Of a DNA stretch of 7,182 nucleotides, positions 1 through 6,339 are shown piece by piece. The DNA lies in the NCBI GenBank assembly GCA_030642845.1, contig DAOWMZ010000084.1, positions 1 through 7,182 of the forward strand. Direction: 5' to 3'. Below the pieces are notes generated by a model that saw only the letters and a program-made list of their open reading frames with translations, was not told the origin of the DNA and ran no database searches. This DNA comes from Candidatus Zixiibacteriota bacterium (GTDB lineage: Bacteria > Zixibacteria > MSB-5A5 > GN15 > FEB-12). Position 1 is the stretch's first letter, and each line of letters begins with the position of its first letter. A program made the position numbers and the translations under genes.

Positions 1-386
1 ATAGTTCCAAGTTGTCGAATATAGCTCTGCTCGTAATTCAGTCCCCAGCCGAATGTGCAGGAATTGCCAAGCGCAAGCAGGCGCGGCCTGTCTTTTTTAA
101 TATTTATGTCAGGTCCGTGTAAGCCGAGTGAGTTAATATGACAAGTCTTTCCGATAAAGAATTTTGAAGTAACATCGTTGTCAGGGCGAAAACGCCAGAA
201 CAAGTCATGATCTTTTTTGAATATTTCGGGATAATCAAGAGCGCGATTAAGAACAAAAAAGCGATTTTGAAAAAAAGGATCAAGATCCAGAAGGCGGACT
301 ATCCCTTCTGTAATTGATAGAAACAGAACGACAGAAATTATAGCAATTATCAATTTAACAGCTAATGCGGGATCTATTTTTTTCAT
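1..386 (-). CDS. SGNH/GDSL-family membrane-anchored protein, N-terminal part (cut by left edge)
   Basis: Only the first 128 codons lie in the window; the gene continues beyond position 1. Translation from the ATG at 386 gives a membrane anchor (about residues 9-27), a conserved lumenal segment with DLFWRFRP (61-68) and HINSLGLHGP (83-92), and SGNH block I, LALGNSCTFGWG (104-115), whose Ser109 would be the nucleophile. The protein aligns almost without gaps to its neighbour at 430-1506, so the two are tandem paralogues. It starts 43 bases after the stop of that gene on the same strand and probably shares its transcript. No clear Shine-Dalgarno precedes the ATG. Block I reads GNS rather than the classical GDS, as in the neighbour. 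The family includes esterases and O-acyltransferases acting on glycans; which applies cannot be told without the missing C-terminal catalytic Asp-His block. Confidence 0.85.
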   Translation of the reverse strand, partial: MKKIDPALAVKLIIAIISVVLFLSITEGIVRLLDLDPFFQNRFFVLNRALDYPEIFKKDHDLFWRFRPDNDVTSKFFIGKTCHINSLGLHGPDINIKKDRPRLLALGNSCTFGWGLNYEQSYIRQLGT

Positions 387-429
387 GGCTTAAATATACT
401 ATCAGGATGAATTAAAGCTATTGAATAAA

Positions 430-1506
430 TTACTTTTTGGAATATACAGGTTTAAGGAAATTGTTGATCTCCGTGGCGGCTGCCAGATGTCCCCGGGCAT
501 TAAAATGAACCGGGTCCCCTTCAGCATCATCAAAGAGGTTATCATATTTATCAAACACTTTCTGAAGGTCAACAACCGGAACATTTTCTTTTTGTCCCAG
601 TCGTCTGATTTCATTCTGATATTTTTCATGTATGGAATGAAGGGTCGATACATCAGCATCAATATATAAACCAAGCGATGCTACCGGGGGAATTATTAAA
701 ACCGGTTGGATTTCATTTTTTTTTGAAGTTTTGACTATCGAACGAAGGTTCATGTAGAACGGATCTAAACCAACCCGGCAGTGCGAGCTAATATCTCCAA
801 TTTTTACATCTTTTTCATCTTCGCTAACCATCAAAACAATTTTTCGTACTGCCTTATATAATTTAAAAGGAGATAATAAATTATGGATACAGATAATCCA
901 CTCGGAGGGAGCTTCCTGATTAGCATCGGTTATTCCCTGCCCGGCTGCCCATTGATCGTTCCATCCAAACATAATCAGCACAATATCGGGATCAAGTTCC
1001 AGCAATTCATTTTCAAATAAGATTTTCCCCTGATGTGAACTGTATCCCGGAACACCAGCACAAATGACCTCACTGCTCATTCCGGTATTTTCTTCAATCA
1101 GATTCTGCAGTGACGATACCCATATTTCATGATAAGGAACACCCCAGCCGAATGTGCAGGAATTTCCTAATGCTAAAATTCGCAAATCCGGTTTATCTTC
1201 CGAAATTTCTGGTCCTCTAAAGCCGGACGAGTTGATATGATAGTCGATATAGCTGAAACGACTTGAAGAAATATGCTTGTTTTCTCTGAAACGCCAGAAC
1301 AGATTACAATCTTTTTTATAAACTTCAGAAAAATCTATATCTCGGTTTACCGGAAAAAACTGGTTCTTATAATATAAATCGGTATCCATTGCTCTTAGAG
1401 CTAATTCGGCTGAAAACAAAAAGATAAGAAGGGAAATAAGACTGACCAACAGTTTCACATAAATAGGGATATTATCCTGTCGATTTTTGTCAGACTTGTC
1501 TGGCAT
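430..1506 (-). CDS. Membrane-anchored SGNH/GDSL-family hydrolase or acyltransferase
   Basis: The 358-residue protein has a short basic cytoplasmic tail, one membrane segment (about residues 16-36) and a C-terminal SGNH domain that should face the periplasm. All four SGNH blocks are visible: GNSCTFGWGV with Ser116, the block II glycine in GVPGYS (Gly154), GWND with Asn183, and DPVHFNARGH with Asp331 and His334. The catalytic set is therefore intact, and an active esterase or O-acyltransferase is expected; the substrate is unknown. Block I has Asn in place of the usual Asp before Ser. The gene begins 16 bases after the DUF5989 gene and is followed by a second SGNH paralogue, so it belongs to the carbamoyltransferase operon. 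SGNH (GDSL lipase-like) proteins also accompany the carbamoyltransferase in the saxitoxin cluster (SxtL). The Shine-Dalgarno is poor. Family call is firm; reaction is open. Confidence 0.9.
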   Translation of the reverse strand: MPDKSDKNRQDNIPIYVKLLVSLISLLIFLFSAELALRAMDTDLYYKNQFFPVNRDIDFSEVYKKDCNLFWRFRENKHISSSRFSYIDYHINSSGFRGPEISEDKPDLRILALGNSCTFGWGVPYHEIWVSSLQNLIEENTGMSSEVICAGVPGYSSHQGKILFENELLELDPDIVLIMFGWNDQWAAGQGITDANQEAPSEWIICIHNLLSPFKLYKAVRKIVLMVSEDEKDVKIGDISSHCRVGLDPFYMNLRSIVKTSKKNEIQPVLIIPPVASLGLYIDADVSTLHSIHEKYQNEIRRLGQKENVPVVDLQKVFDKYDNLFDDAEGDPVHFNARGHLAAATEINNFLKPVYSKK

Positions 1507-1522
1507 GAGAAAAATCCGGATT

Positions 1523-1684
1523 TTAGAACAGCGAATAAATAAACGGAGCCAATGCCGAAGATTCGGTGAAAACTACCAGTACTGAAAGGAGTACCAGAAA
1601 GATCATTATAGGTCCAATCCACCATTTTTTTGATGTTTTTAAAAAATAGATAAGTTCAGAAAATATTTTTAGTCTTCCGGACAT
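1523..1684 (-). CDS. DUF5989-type membrane microprotein
   Basis: This 53-codon gene fills most of the gap between the carbamoyltransferase and SGNH genes. The product begins MSGRLKIFSELIYFLKTSKK, continues with WWIGP, then one hydrophobic helix (about residues 24-39), and ends SSALAPFIYSLF. The pattern of an amphipathic N-terminus with a basic/aromatic stretch, a single membrane helix and a C-terminal SALAPFIYSLF-like tail is what I know from the DUF5989 family, short proteins usually encoded beside NodU-type carbamoyltransferases. The ATG at 1684 is preceded by AGGA eight bases upstream, one of the better ribosome sites on this strand. The gap to the carbamoyltransferase stop is 52 bases and to the next start 16 bases, so it is co-transcribed. 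Function is unknown; a role as a small membrane partner of the carbamoyltransferase or SGNH protein is inference. Confidence 0.85.
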   Translation of the reverse strand: MSGRLKIFSELIYFLKTSKKWWIGPIMIFLVLLSVLVVFTESSALAPFIYSLF

Positions 1685-1736
1685 GGCGGTTATCCTGCAA
1701 AGCTATTCTATAAATTATTAATCAAACTGAAAAATA

Positions 1737-3476
1737 TTAGTCTTCGGCTTTTTCTAACCTGAATTTATTATTCAATTCTTCAGTAATAGCATTCTTGTTT
1801 ATAATATAACTACCTAAGAGCAAAATGTCAATACCGCCGGAGCAGAATGTAGCAAAGGCATCTTCGGGAGTGTTAACAATCGGATGGCCGCGCAGGTTAA
1901 AAGAAGTATTTAAAACTACAGCAACACCGGTTATATTTTTGAATTCACTAATTATATTATGAAAGACCGGATTGTCGTTTTTAGAGACAGTTTGGATACG
2001 GGATGAATTATCGACATGAGTAACAGCAGGAATAATTTCTCTTTTCTCTCTATGAACCTTGAAATTAAATAGCATAAAAGGATATTCATTACTGCTGCAT
2101 TCAAAATAATCCTGAGCATATTCTATCATAACCGCCGGAGCAAAAGGGCGGAATTTTTCTCTGTATTTAACAGCCGCATTTATTTTTTCTTTCATATTAT
2201 TGTCACGCGGATCAGCCAGAATGGATCTGAATCCCAAAGCTCTTGGCCCGTATTCTGCCGCTCCCTGGTAAATACCGACTATTTTTCCATCAGCAACTTC
2301 TTTGGCTACCAGTTTTGACAATTCATTCATGTTGCCTGTTTTATAGGGGACACTATGTGTCTTGAGAAAACTTTTGATTTCATTATCACTGTAAACCGGA
2401 CCTAAATTAAAGAAGCCTTGCTTCTTTTTGTTATTGCCTGATAGCTTATGGTAAACATAGAGAGCTGCTCCGACAGCTCCACCGGCATCGCCTGAAGCAG
2501 GCTGGATATATATATTTTTGAAGAGTTTTTCCCTGAGAAGATGACCATTGGCAGTACAGTTTAGGGCAACTCCGCCAGCCATACAGAGGTTTTCCATTCC
2601 GGTCTCTTTTTTAACATGCCGGGCCATGCGAAGGACAATTTTTTCGGTCACTTTTTGAATTGATGCCGCCACATCATTATGGAATGACGACAAATCTGTT
2701 TCCGGTGTTCGGCGTGACTGTTTGAATAGCTTTTCCATCCTTTTTCCGGTCATGGTCATTCCATGATGAAAGTTGAAATATTTCATATTCAAATGAAGGG
2801 AGCCATCGTTATGTATAGTAACCAAATTATTTTCTATCAGTTCGGCGTACTTTGGTTGCCCATAGGGGGCCAGTCCCATAATTTTATATTCTGCCGAGTT
2901 TACTCTGAAGCCGAGATAATAAGTTATGGCTGAATACAGAAGTCCTACCGAATGAGGGTAGTGCATCTCTCCCAGCAGCTTGACGCTGTTATTATTCCCG
3001 ATGCCATAGGATGCATTAGCCCATTCACCTACCCCATCTATAGTAAGAATCGCTGCTTTATCAAACGGAGAACTATAAAACGTACCGGCAGCATGGGAGA
3101 GATGATGTGGCAGGAAGAGCATTTCTCCATTATAATCAAGTTCTTTGCCAATTACATACTCGGTCCATAGCTTTCTTCTCAACCATAGAGGAATTGCTGT
3201 CAGAAAAGGGCGATAGGAAATAAAAGGGGTAGCCATATATCCGGTTAGGATGCGGTCGAATTTGAGAAAAGGCTTATCATAAAAGACAATATAATCAAGA
3301 TTATTAATTTCAATACCTGCCCGGTTCAAGCAATATTTAACAGCACCTGCCGGGATTTCAGGGTCATGCTTTTTGCGGCTGAACCGTTCTTCGTTGGAAG
3401 CAGCCAATAATTCTCCGTCAATAACAATTGCCGCTGCGGCATCGTGATAAAAACATGAGATACCAAGAATTTTCAT
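1737..3476 (-). CDS. NodU/TobZ/SxtI-family O-carbamoyltransferase
   Basis: The 579-residue protein has the full length of the NodU/TobZ carbamoyltransferase family, which transfers a carbamoyl group from carbamoyl phosphate, through carbamoyl-adenylate, to a hydroxyl of a sugar or secondary metabolite. The N-terminal Kae1-like ASKHA domain shows the start MKILGISCFYHDAAAA (His11, Asp12), the metal/active-site motif HHLSHAAGTFY (His124, His128), TIDGVGEW (Asp147), MAGGVALNC (299-307) and SGDAGGAVGAAL (328-339, Asp330). The C-terminal YrdC-like domain has EYGPRALGFRSILADPR (408-424), FRPFAP (442-447) and VVLNTSFNLRGHPIV (520-534). All main motifs are present, so the enzyme should be active in the cytoplasm. 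The residue after QG in the C-terminal motif is Ala406 where many relatives have Arg. The start lies two bases after the stop of the SxtJ-like gene, suggesting translational coupling. The acceptor is not identifiable; operon context suggests a glycan. Confidence 0.95.
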   Translation of the reverse strand: MKILGISCFYHDAAAAIVIDGELLAASNEERFSRKKHDPEIPAGAVKYCLNRAGIEINNLDYIVFYDKPFLKFDRILTGYMATPFISYRPFLTAIPLWLRRKLWTEYVIGKELDYNGEMLFLPHHLSHAAGTFYSSPFDKAAILTIDGVGEWANASYGIGNNNSVKLLGEMHYPHSVGLLYSAITYYLGFRVNSAEYKIMGLAPYGQPKYAELIENNLVTIHNDGSLHLNMKYFNFHHGMTMTGKRMEKLFKQSRRTPETDLSSFHNDVAASIQKVTEKIVLRMARHVKKETGMENLCMAGGVALNCTANGHLLREKLFKNIYIQPASGDAGGAVGAALYVYHKLSGNNKKKQGFFNLGPVYSDNEIKSFLKTHSVPYKTGNMNELSKLVAKEVADGKIVGIYQGAAEYGPRALGFRSILADPRDNNMKEKINAAVKYREKFRPFAPAVMIEYAQDYFECSSNEYPFMLFNFKVHREKREIIPAVTHVDNSSRIQTVSKNDNPVFHNIISEFKNITGVAVVLNTSFNLRGHPIVNTPEDAFATFCSGGIDILLLGSYIINKNAITEELNNKFRLEKAED

Positions 3477-3478
3477 AA

Positions 3479-3724
3479 TCAGCTCTGCCGTTTCAAAGAT
3501 TCCAGGTCAGGTTCACCGTTCTTAACGGCTTGCCAGTTAGTTTTTGACTTAGCCTTGGATTTTCGGGTATTAAGCGGGTCCCAGCCGAATAATTTCATTA
3601 TTAGCCCAAAAGGAGAGATAATTAGAAAATAAAAGAGAGTTACTATCAGTTTAGTCTGAAAACGACCGATAGCATGGGCGATTATTTTCCATTTCTGCCA
3701 TATATATTTAAAAAAATCTTTCAT
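3479..3724 (-). CDS. Short SxtJ-like membrane protein
   Basis: The 81-residue protein has a basic, tryptophan-rich N-terminus (IWQKWKIIAHAIGRFQTK), one hydrophobic segment at about residues 27-45 (VTLFYFLIISPFGLIMKLFG) and a hydrophilic tail starting WDPLNTRK and reaching a TNW motif. The run from AHAIGRFQTK through ISPFGLIMKLFGWDPL resembles the conserved C-terminal half of SxtJ-family proteins found next to carbamoyltransferases; the N-terminal membrane segments of the longer versions are absent. It is the first gene of the leftward operon, two bases ahead of the carbamoyltransferase start. An in-frame stop two codons upstream (3728-3730) makes the ATG at 3724 the earliest possible start; no Shine-Dalgarno is evident. 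The role is unknown. Membrane recruitment of the carbamoyltransferase is a plausible guess only. Confidence 0.75.
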   Translation of the reverse strand: MKDFFKYIWQKWKIIAHAIGRFQTKLIVTLFYFLIISPFGLIMKLFGWDPLNTRKSKAKSKTNWQAVKNGEPDLESLKRQS

Positions 3725-3828
3725 ATATTATGCACTAATGTACTAAAAGTGTTTGATGATTGCGAGAATCTTTTGTATCTCTTTATAATATATAAATAAT
3801 TTCGGCAATTAACATTGTTATCAACAGT
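3725..3828. promoter_or_regulatory. Divergent intergenic promoter region
   Basis: These 104 bases separate the leftward carbamoyltransferase operon from the rightward SDR gene, so both must start here or nearby. The region is strongly AT-rich around 3782-3800. No matching pair of -35/-10 boxes stood out on the minus strand; TTGATA (minus strand, 3824-3819) is a possible -35 without a convincing -10. No long inverted repeat that would suggest an operator was seen. Confidence 0.5.
3760..3789 (+). promoter_or_regulatory. Candidate sigma70-type promoter for the SDR gene
   Basis: TTGCGA at 3760-3765 (4 of 6 matches to TTGACA) is followed after 18 bases by a perfect TATAAT at 3784-3789. Transcription would start near 3796, leaving a leader of about 33 bases before the ATG at 3829. 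The background is AT-rich, so the -10 match alone is weak evidence. Confidence 0.4.
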
Positions 3829-4866
3829 ATGACATTAGAAAATAAAAAGATTTTAATAACTGGAGCTTCCGGCTCACTTGGCAAACAGCTTATCTATGAG
3901 CTTAATAAGATAGGCAACAAACCGATTGCTCAGGTAAGAGAGAACTCAGATACCGGCTATATTGATTCATTAAATCTTGAAAAACGGGTAGCTGATCTTG
4001 AAAAATTTGAGCAAATTCCTTCGCTTGTTGAAGGGGTCGATTCCATTATCCATACAGCCGCTAAAGTCAATTTTCATCTAAAGGATCAAGGAGGCTTCAC
4101 CAGACTCAATGTCGAAGTGCCGTGTGAATTGTATAAAGCAGCACAAATAGCAGGGGTTAAAAAATTTATCCATATCTCCACCACTGCTGCTACAGCGGCA
4201 ATACGCAGAAAAGTTGGTTATGTTAACGGCAAGGTAGGAACTCCCTTTAAGGTAAACGAAGAGACTGAATATAATCTGGGGAATATTAATATTCCATATT
4301 TCAGAACCAAACATGATGCTGAGATTAAATTATTGGAATTGGCCAAGAACAGCCAAACAGAACTTGTAATTATCAATCCTTCTATTATAGTCGCTCCTTC
4401 GAGAACCGGTGATGACCGCGGAAAAGCATTAAAAGGCTTCAATCGTTATATAATTCCGAGCTTCCGCAATCGTGTAAATCTAGTTGATATTCGTGACGTA
4501 GCTCCGGCTATTATAACTGCCCTGGACAAAGGGCGGCACGGGGAGCGGTATATTCTGGCTGGTGATAATGTCACTGTTCGGGAATTAGTATTGATGGTAT
4601 CTATGATTTTAGGGCGGATTCCACATCTTATATACCCGCCACAATGGATTCTTGATTTTACAGCCTCTTTTTCATTGACACTCGGCAAATTGAAAAAAAG
4701 CAACAAGATTGCATTTTATCCGGATATAGTTAAGCTTTTTAAATATGAATGGTCTTATTCCTCGATGAAAGCCCGGCGGGAATTAGGTTTTAATAACCGG
4801 TCTATCCAGATAACCCTCAATGACTTGCTGAATAATGCCTTCCACGGAACCCATCTCAAACCGTAA
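3829..4866 (+). CDS. NAD(P)-dependent epimerase/dehydratase (extended SDR, dihydroflavonol-reductase-like)
   Basis: The 345-residue protein has the length and motifs of extended short-chain dehydrogenases. The N-terminal Rossmann fold shows TGASGSLG (Gly12, Gly15, Gly18), the HTAAKV cofactor-loop motif (75-80), and the catalytic set of ST at 117-118 with Tyr157-x3-Lys161 (YFRTK). NPSIIVAP (183-190) and VDIRDVA (219-225) follow, typical of the dihydroflavonol-4-reductase/HpnA-like branch, which acts on sugars, steroids or isoprenoid-linked substrates. The C-terminal part contains the common SSMKARRELGF ending (311-321). The enzyme should be an active cytoplasmic oxidoreductase or epimerase; its substrate is not readable. 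It is transcribed away from the carbamoyltransferase operon from a shared 104-bp region, so a link to the same glycan or lipid pathway is possible but unproven. No clear Shine-Dalgarno precedes the ATG. The downstream gap is filled with repeats and has no clear terminator. Confidence 0.9.
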   Translation: MTLENKKILITGASGSLGKQLIYELNKIGNKPIAQVRENSDTGYIDSLNLEKRVADLEKFEQIPSLVEGVDSIIHTAAKVNFHLKDQGGFTRLNVEVPCELYKAAQIAGVKKFIHISTTAATAAIRRKVGYVNGKVGTPFKVNEETEYNLGNINIPYFRTKHDAEIKLLELAKNSQTELVIINPSIIVAPSRTGDDRGKALKGFNRYIIPSFRNRVNLVDIRDVAPAIITALDKGRHGERYILAGDNVTVRELVLMVSMILGRIPHLIYPPQWILDFTASFSLTLGKLKKSNKIAFYPDIVKLFKYEWSYSSMKARRELGFNNRSIQITLNDLLNNAFHGTHLKP

Positions 4867-4880
4867 TAATCATAATAAGT

Positions 4881-4967
4881 TTATTGTGGGCGGCAGACGT
4901 CCTCGTCTGCCCCTAATAGAACACACAATGTGTGCCAGCAGACGAGGACGTCTGCCAGGCACAATAA
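4881..4967. repeat. 87-bp nested inverted repeat (MITE/BIME-like element)
   Basis: Arms 4881-4910 and 4938-4967 are inverted copies, 27 of 30 bases matching; the inner 19 bases of each are identical when reversed. Each arm is itself a hairpin: GGCAGACG-TCCT-CGTCTGCC (4892-4911, 8-bp stem) and GCAGACG-AGGA-CGTCTGC (4938-4955 region, 7-bp stem). The 27-base centre holds a further small hairpin, ACACA-CAA-TGTGT (4921-4933). The outer ends are TTATTGTG and CACAATAA. There is no open reading frame of interest inside. The structure fits a non-autonomous mobile palindromic repeat; no U-run follows, so it is not a classical terminator. Confidence 0.8.
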
Positions 4968-4996
4968 TAAAATCAATAATATTACAAATTATAGAA

Positions 4997-5034
4997 AAGG
5001 CAACTTCGTTGCATAAAAGTAGCAAGGCTACCTT
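4997..5034. repeat. Double-hairpin (three-way-junction-like) element
   Basis: Outer complementary ends AAGG (4997-5000) and CCTT (5031-5034) enclose two small hairpins: GCAAC-TTC-GTTGC (5000-5012) and GTAGC-AAG-GCTAC (5019-5031), both with perfect 5-bp stems and 3-base loops, separated by ATAAAA. The right end overlaps the -35 box at 5033-5038 by two bases. It is too short and lacks the conserved positions for a tRNA. It is likely a second type of interspersed palindromic repeat. Confidence 0.6.
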
Positions 5035-5062
5035 GACAGGGGAGATAATGTTTAACTATTAT
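5033..5062 (+). promoter_or_regulatory. Sigma70-type promoter for the hydrolase-like/barrel gene pair
   Basis: A perfect TTGACA (5033-5038) is followed after 18 bases by TATTAT (5057-5062, 5 of 6 matches). Transcription would begin near 5069, giving a leader of about 45 bases before the ATG at 5115. This is the best promoter match noticed in the window, and it stands in the right place, directly after the repeat elements. Confidence 0.55.
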
Positions 5063-5114
5063 TCCCAATTGCAAGGAACAGGATAATTAAATGAATTTGA
5101 AAGGTTGATAATTG

Positions 5115-6311
5115 ATGAATATTAAAAAGGTCCTTCTGATTGTTCTTATTATTATATTAGTTATAGATGCCGCCGCAATTATTTGGCTTAAAAGCAATGA
5201 GTCTGAAATCATATTTGATCCCATTAAAGAGCCCTTGACCCCTATTTTGTATTCAGATGTTGAGTACAATGATATAACTATTACAACCAAAGACAGCGTC
5301 ACTTTAAAAGGCTGGGAAATCTATTGTGATAATTCTGATACACTTACTCCCTGGTTAATATATTTCCATGATCGAGGCCACTTTGTGTCTTCTAATTTAG
5401 TTGAATATCTGCAGCTTCGTAAATTGGGCATGAATATTCTGGTGGTTGATTATCGCGGGTTTGGAGAAAGCGAAGGGGAGATCAGTGAACCGGGAATATA
5501 TCTCGATGCAGATGCAATCTATTATTATCTTCGCCACAAGAAACAGATTCCATACAATCAGATAATTATTTATGGCAAAGGAATCGGAGCGGCTGCTGTA
5601 ATTGATGTAGGGCAGAATGTCAATGCGGGAGCTCTTGTTCTGGTCAATCCTTTTACATCCGCACCTGAACTATTGCAGAACTGGTATCCGTTTTCATGGC
5701 CAAAGATTTTTGCCGGTCTGGAATTAAATTCATTAGATAAAATTAAGAATATTAACACGCCTAAGATATTTGTAACGATTCCTGAAAAATCCTGTATGCC
5801 TTCAGAACATTGCGATCAATTATTTAATAGCTCAAAAAAATATTATTGGCGGTTAGAAGCGGAGCCATATGATGGCATCAATCATTATAATTATTTCAGT
5901 GGTTTAGTTGAATTATTAAACAGTAAAGCCCGCTTTTCACTTGGAATACCTTTGTACTCACTCGCTGATACTCTGTTAAATACAATCAGTACCCAGGGAA
6001 TCGAAAGTGCTTTAAGGCACTACAATGATATTCTTCTTGATGCTGATCCCAAATATGATTTAAGTGAATACCAGTTGGATTATTTGGGTAATAAGCTATA
6101 TGATGAAAACAAATTACAGGAAGCTATTGAGATATTCAGATTAAATCAAAAAGCATTTCCGCAATCATGTAACTCCCAGAATAATTTGGCCAAGGCTCTT
6201 ATTAAAGCAGGGGATAATAACGGAGCGGAAAAATGTTTACGAGAATCACTTTTGTTAAATCCTGAATCTAATCCGGCTGAGGAGATGCTGAAGGAATTAA
6301 CAAATAATTAA
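5115..6311 (+). CDS. Membrane-anchored alpha/beta-hydrolase-fold protein with C-terminal TPR; probable pseudoenzyme
   Basis: The 398-residue protein begins with an uncleaved anchor or signal sequence (about residues 4-25). An alpha/beta-hydrolase domain of the ABHD13/BEM46 type follows (about 45-270), with FHDRGHF (84-90) in the oxyanion region and VVDYRGFGESEG (110-121). The nucleophile elbow reads GKGIG (154-158) where active relatives have GxSxG, so Ser is replaced by Gly156. The acid position before the MPSEH motif aligns to Lys225, not Asp; the His (His257, in INHYNYF) remains. Two TPR-like repeats close the protein (about 320-386; LGNKLYDENKLQEAIEIF, LAKALIKAGDNNGAEKCL), an arrangement also seen in secreted serine hydrolases. 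Loss of two triad residues suggests a binding or scaffold role. ATG at 5115 is preferred; TTG at 5112 would sit seven bases after AAGG (5101-5104), so it cannot be excluded. A TAA at 5109-5111 rules out earlier starts. Confidence 0.85.
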   Translation: MNIKKVLLIVLIIILVIDAAAIIWLKSNESEIIFDPIKEPLTPILYSDVEYNDITITTKDSVTLKGWEIYCDNSDTLTPWLIYFHDRGHFVSSNLVEYLQLRKLGMNILVVDYRGFGESEGEISEPGIYLDADAIYYYLRHKKQIPYNQIIIYGKGIGAAAVIDVGQNVNAGALVLVNPFTSAPELLQNWYPFSWPKIFAGLELNSLDKIKNINTPKIFVTIPEKSCMPSEHCDQLFNSSKKYYWRLEAEPYDGINHYNYFSGLVELLNSKARFSLGIPLYSLADTLLNTISTQGIESALRHYNDILLDADPKYDLSEYQLDYLGNKLYDENKLQEAIEIFRLNQKAFPQSCNSQNNLAKALIKAGDNNGAEKCLRESLLLNPESNPAEEMLKELTNN

Positions 6312-6326
6312 TAACATATTTACCTT

Positions 6327-6332
6327 AAGGAG
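6327..6332 (+). promoter_or_regulatory. Strong ribosome binding site for the barrel-like protein
   Basis: AAGGAG lies seven bases before the ATG at 6340. It is by far the best Shine-Dalgarno in the window and suggests this protein is made in larger amounts than its neighbours. Confidence 0.8.
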
Positions 6333-6339
6333 TTAAATT

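Noticed and set aside
421..669. Plus- and minus-strand frames of 82-90 codons near the end of the SGNH gene
   Set aside because: They lie inside the well-supported SGNH gene in other frames, and their composition looks like shadow coding.
3479..3724. Truncation of a longer SxtJ gene by a frameshift
   Set aside because: A stop lies two codons upstream and the remaining 104-bp gap is too short and AT-rich to hold the missing part; short SxtJ-like proteins also seem to exist in other clusters.
3819..3824. TTGATA on the minus strand as -35 of the carbamoyltransferase operon
   Set aside because: No -10 box of reasonable match was found 16-18 bases downstream.
4078..4706. Three minus-strand frames of 74-86 codons inside the SDR gene
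   Set aside because: The plus-strand protein has complete SDR motifs through this stretch; the others show no motif.
4881..5034. CRISPR array
   Set aside because: The repeats are inverted, of different types and not regularly spaced; there are no spacers and no cas genes.
4997..5034. tRNA or tRNA-like gene
   Set aside because: It is only 38 bases long with two small hairpins, and no anticodon arm or T-loop consensus.
4835..5086. An 83-codon plus-strand frame across the repeat-rich gap after the SDR gene
   Set aside because: It overlaps the SDR end and translates straight through the palindromes and the promoter; the product has no plausible domain and no ribosome site.
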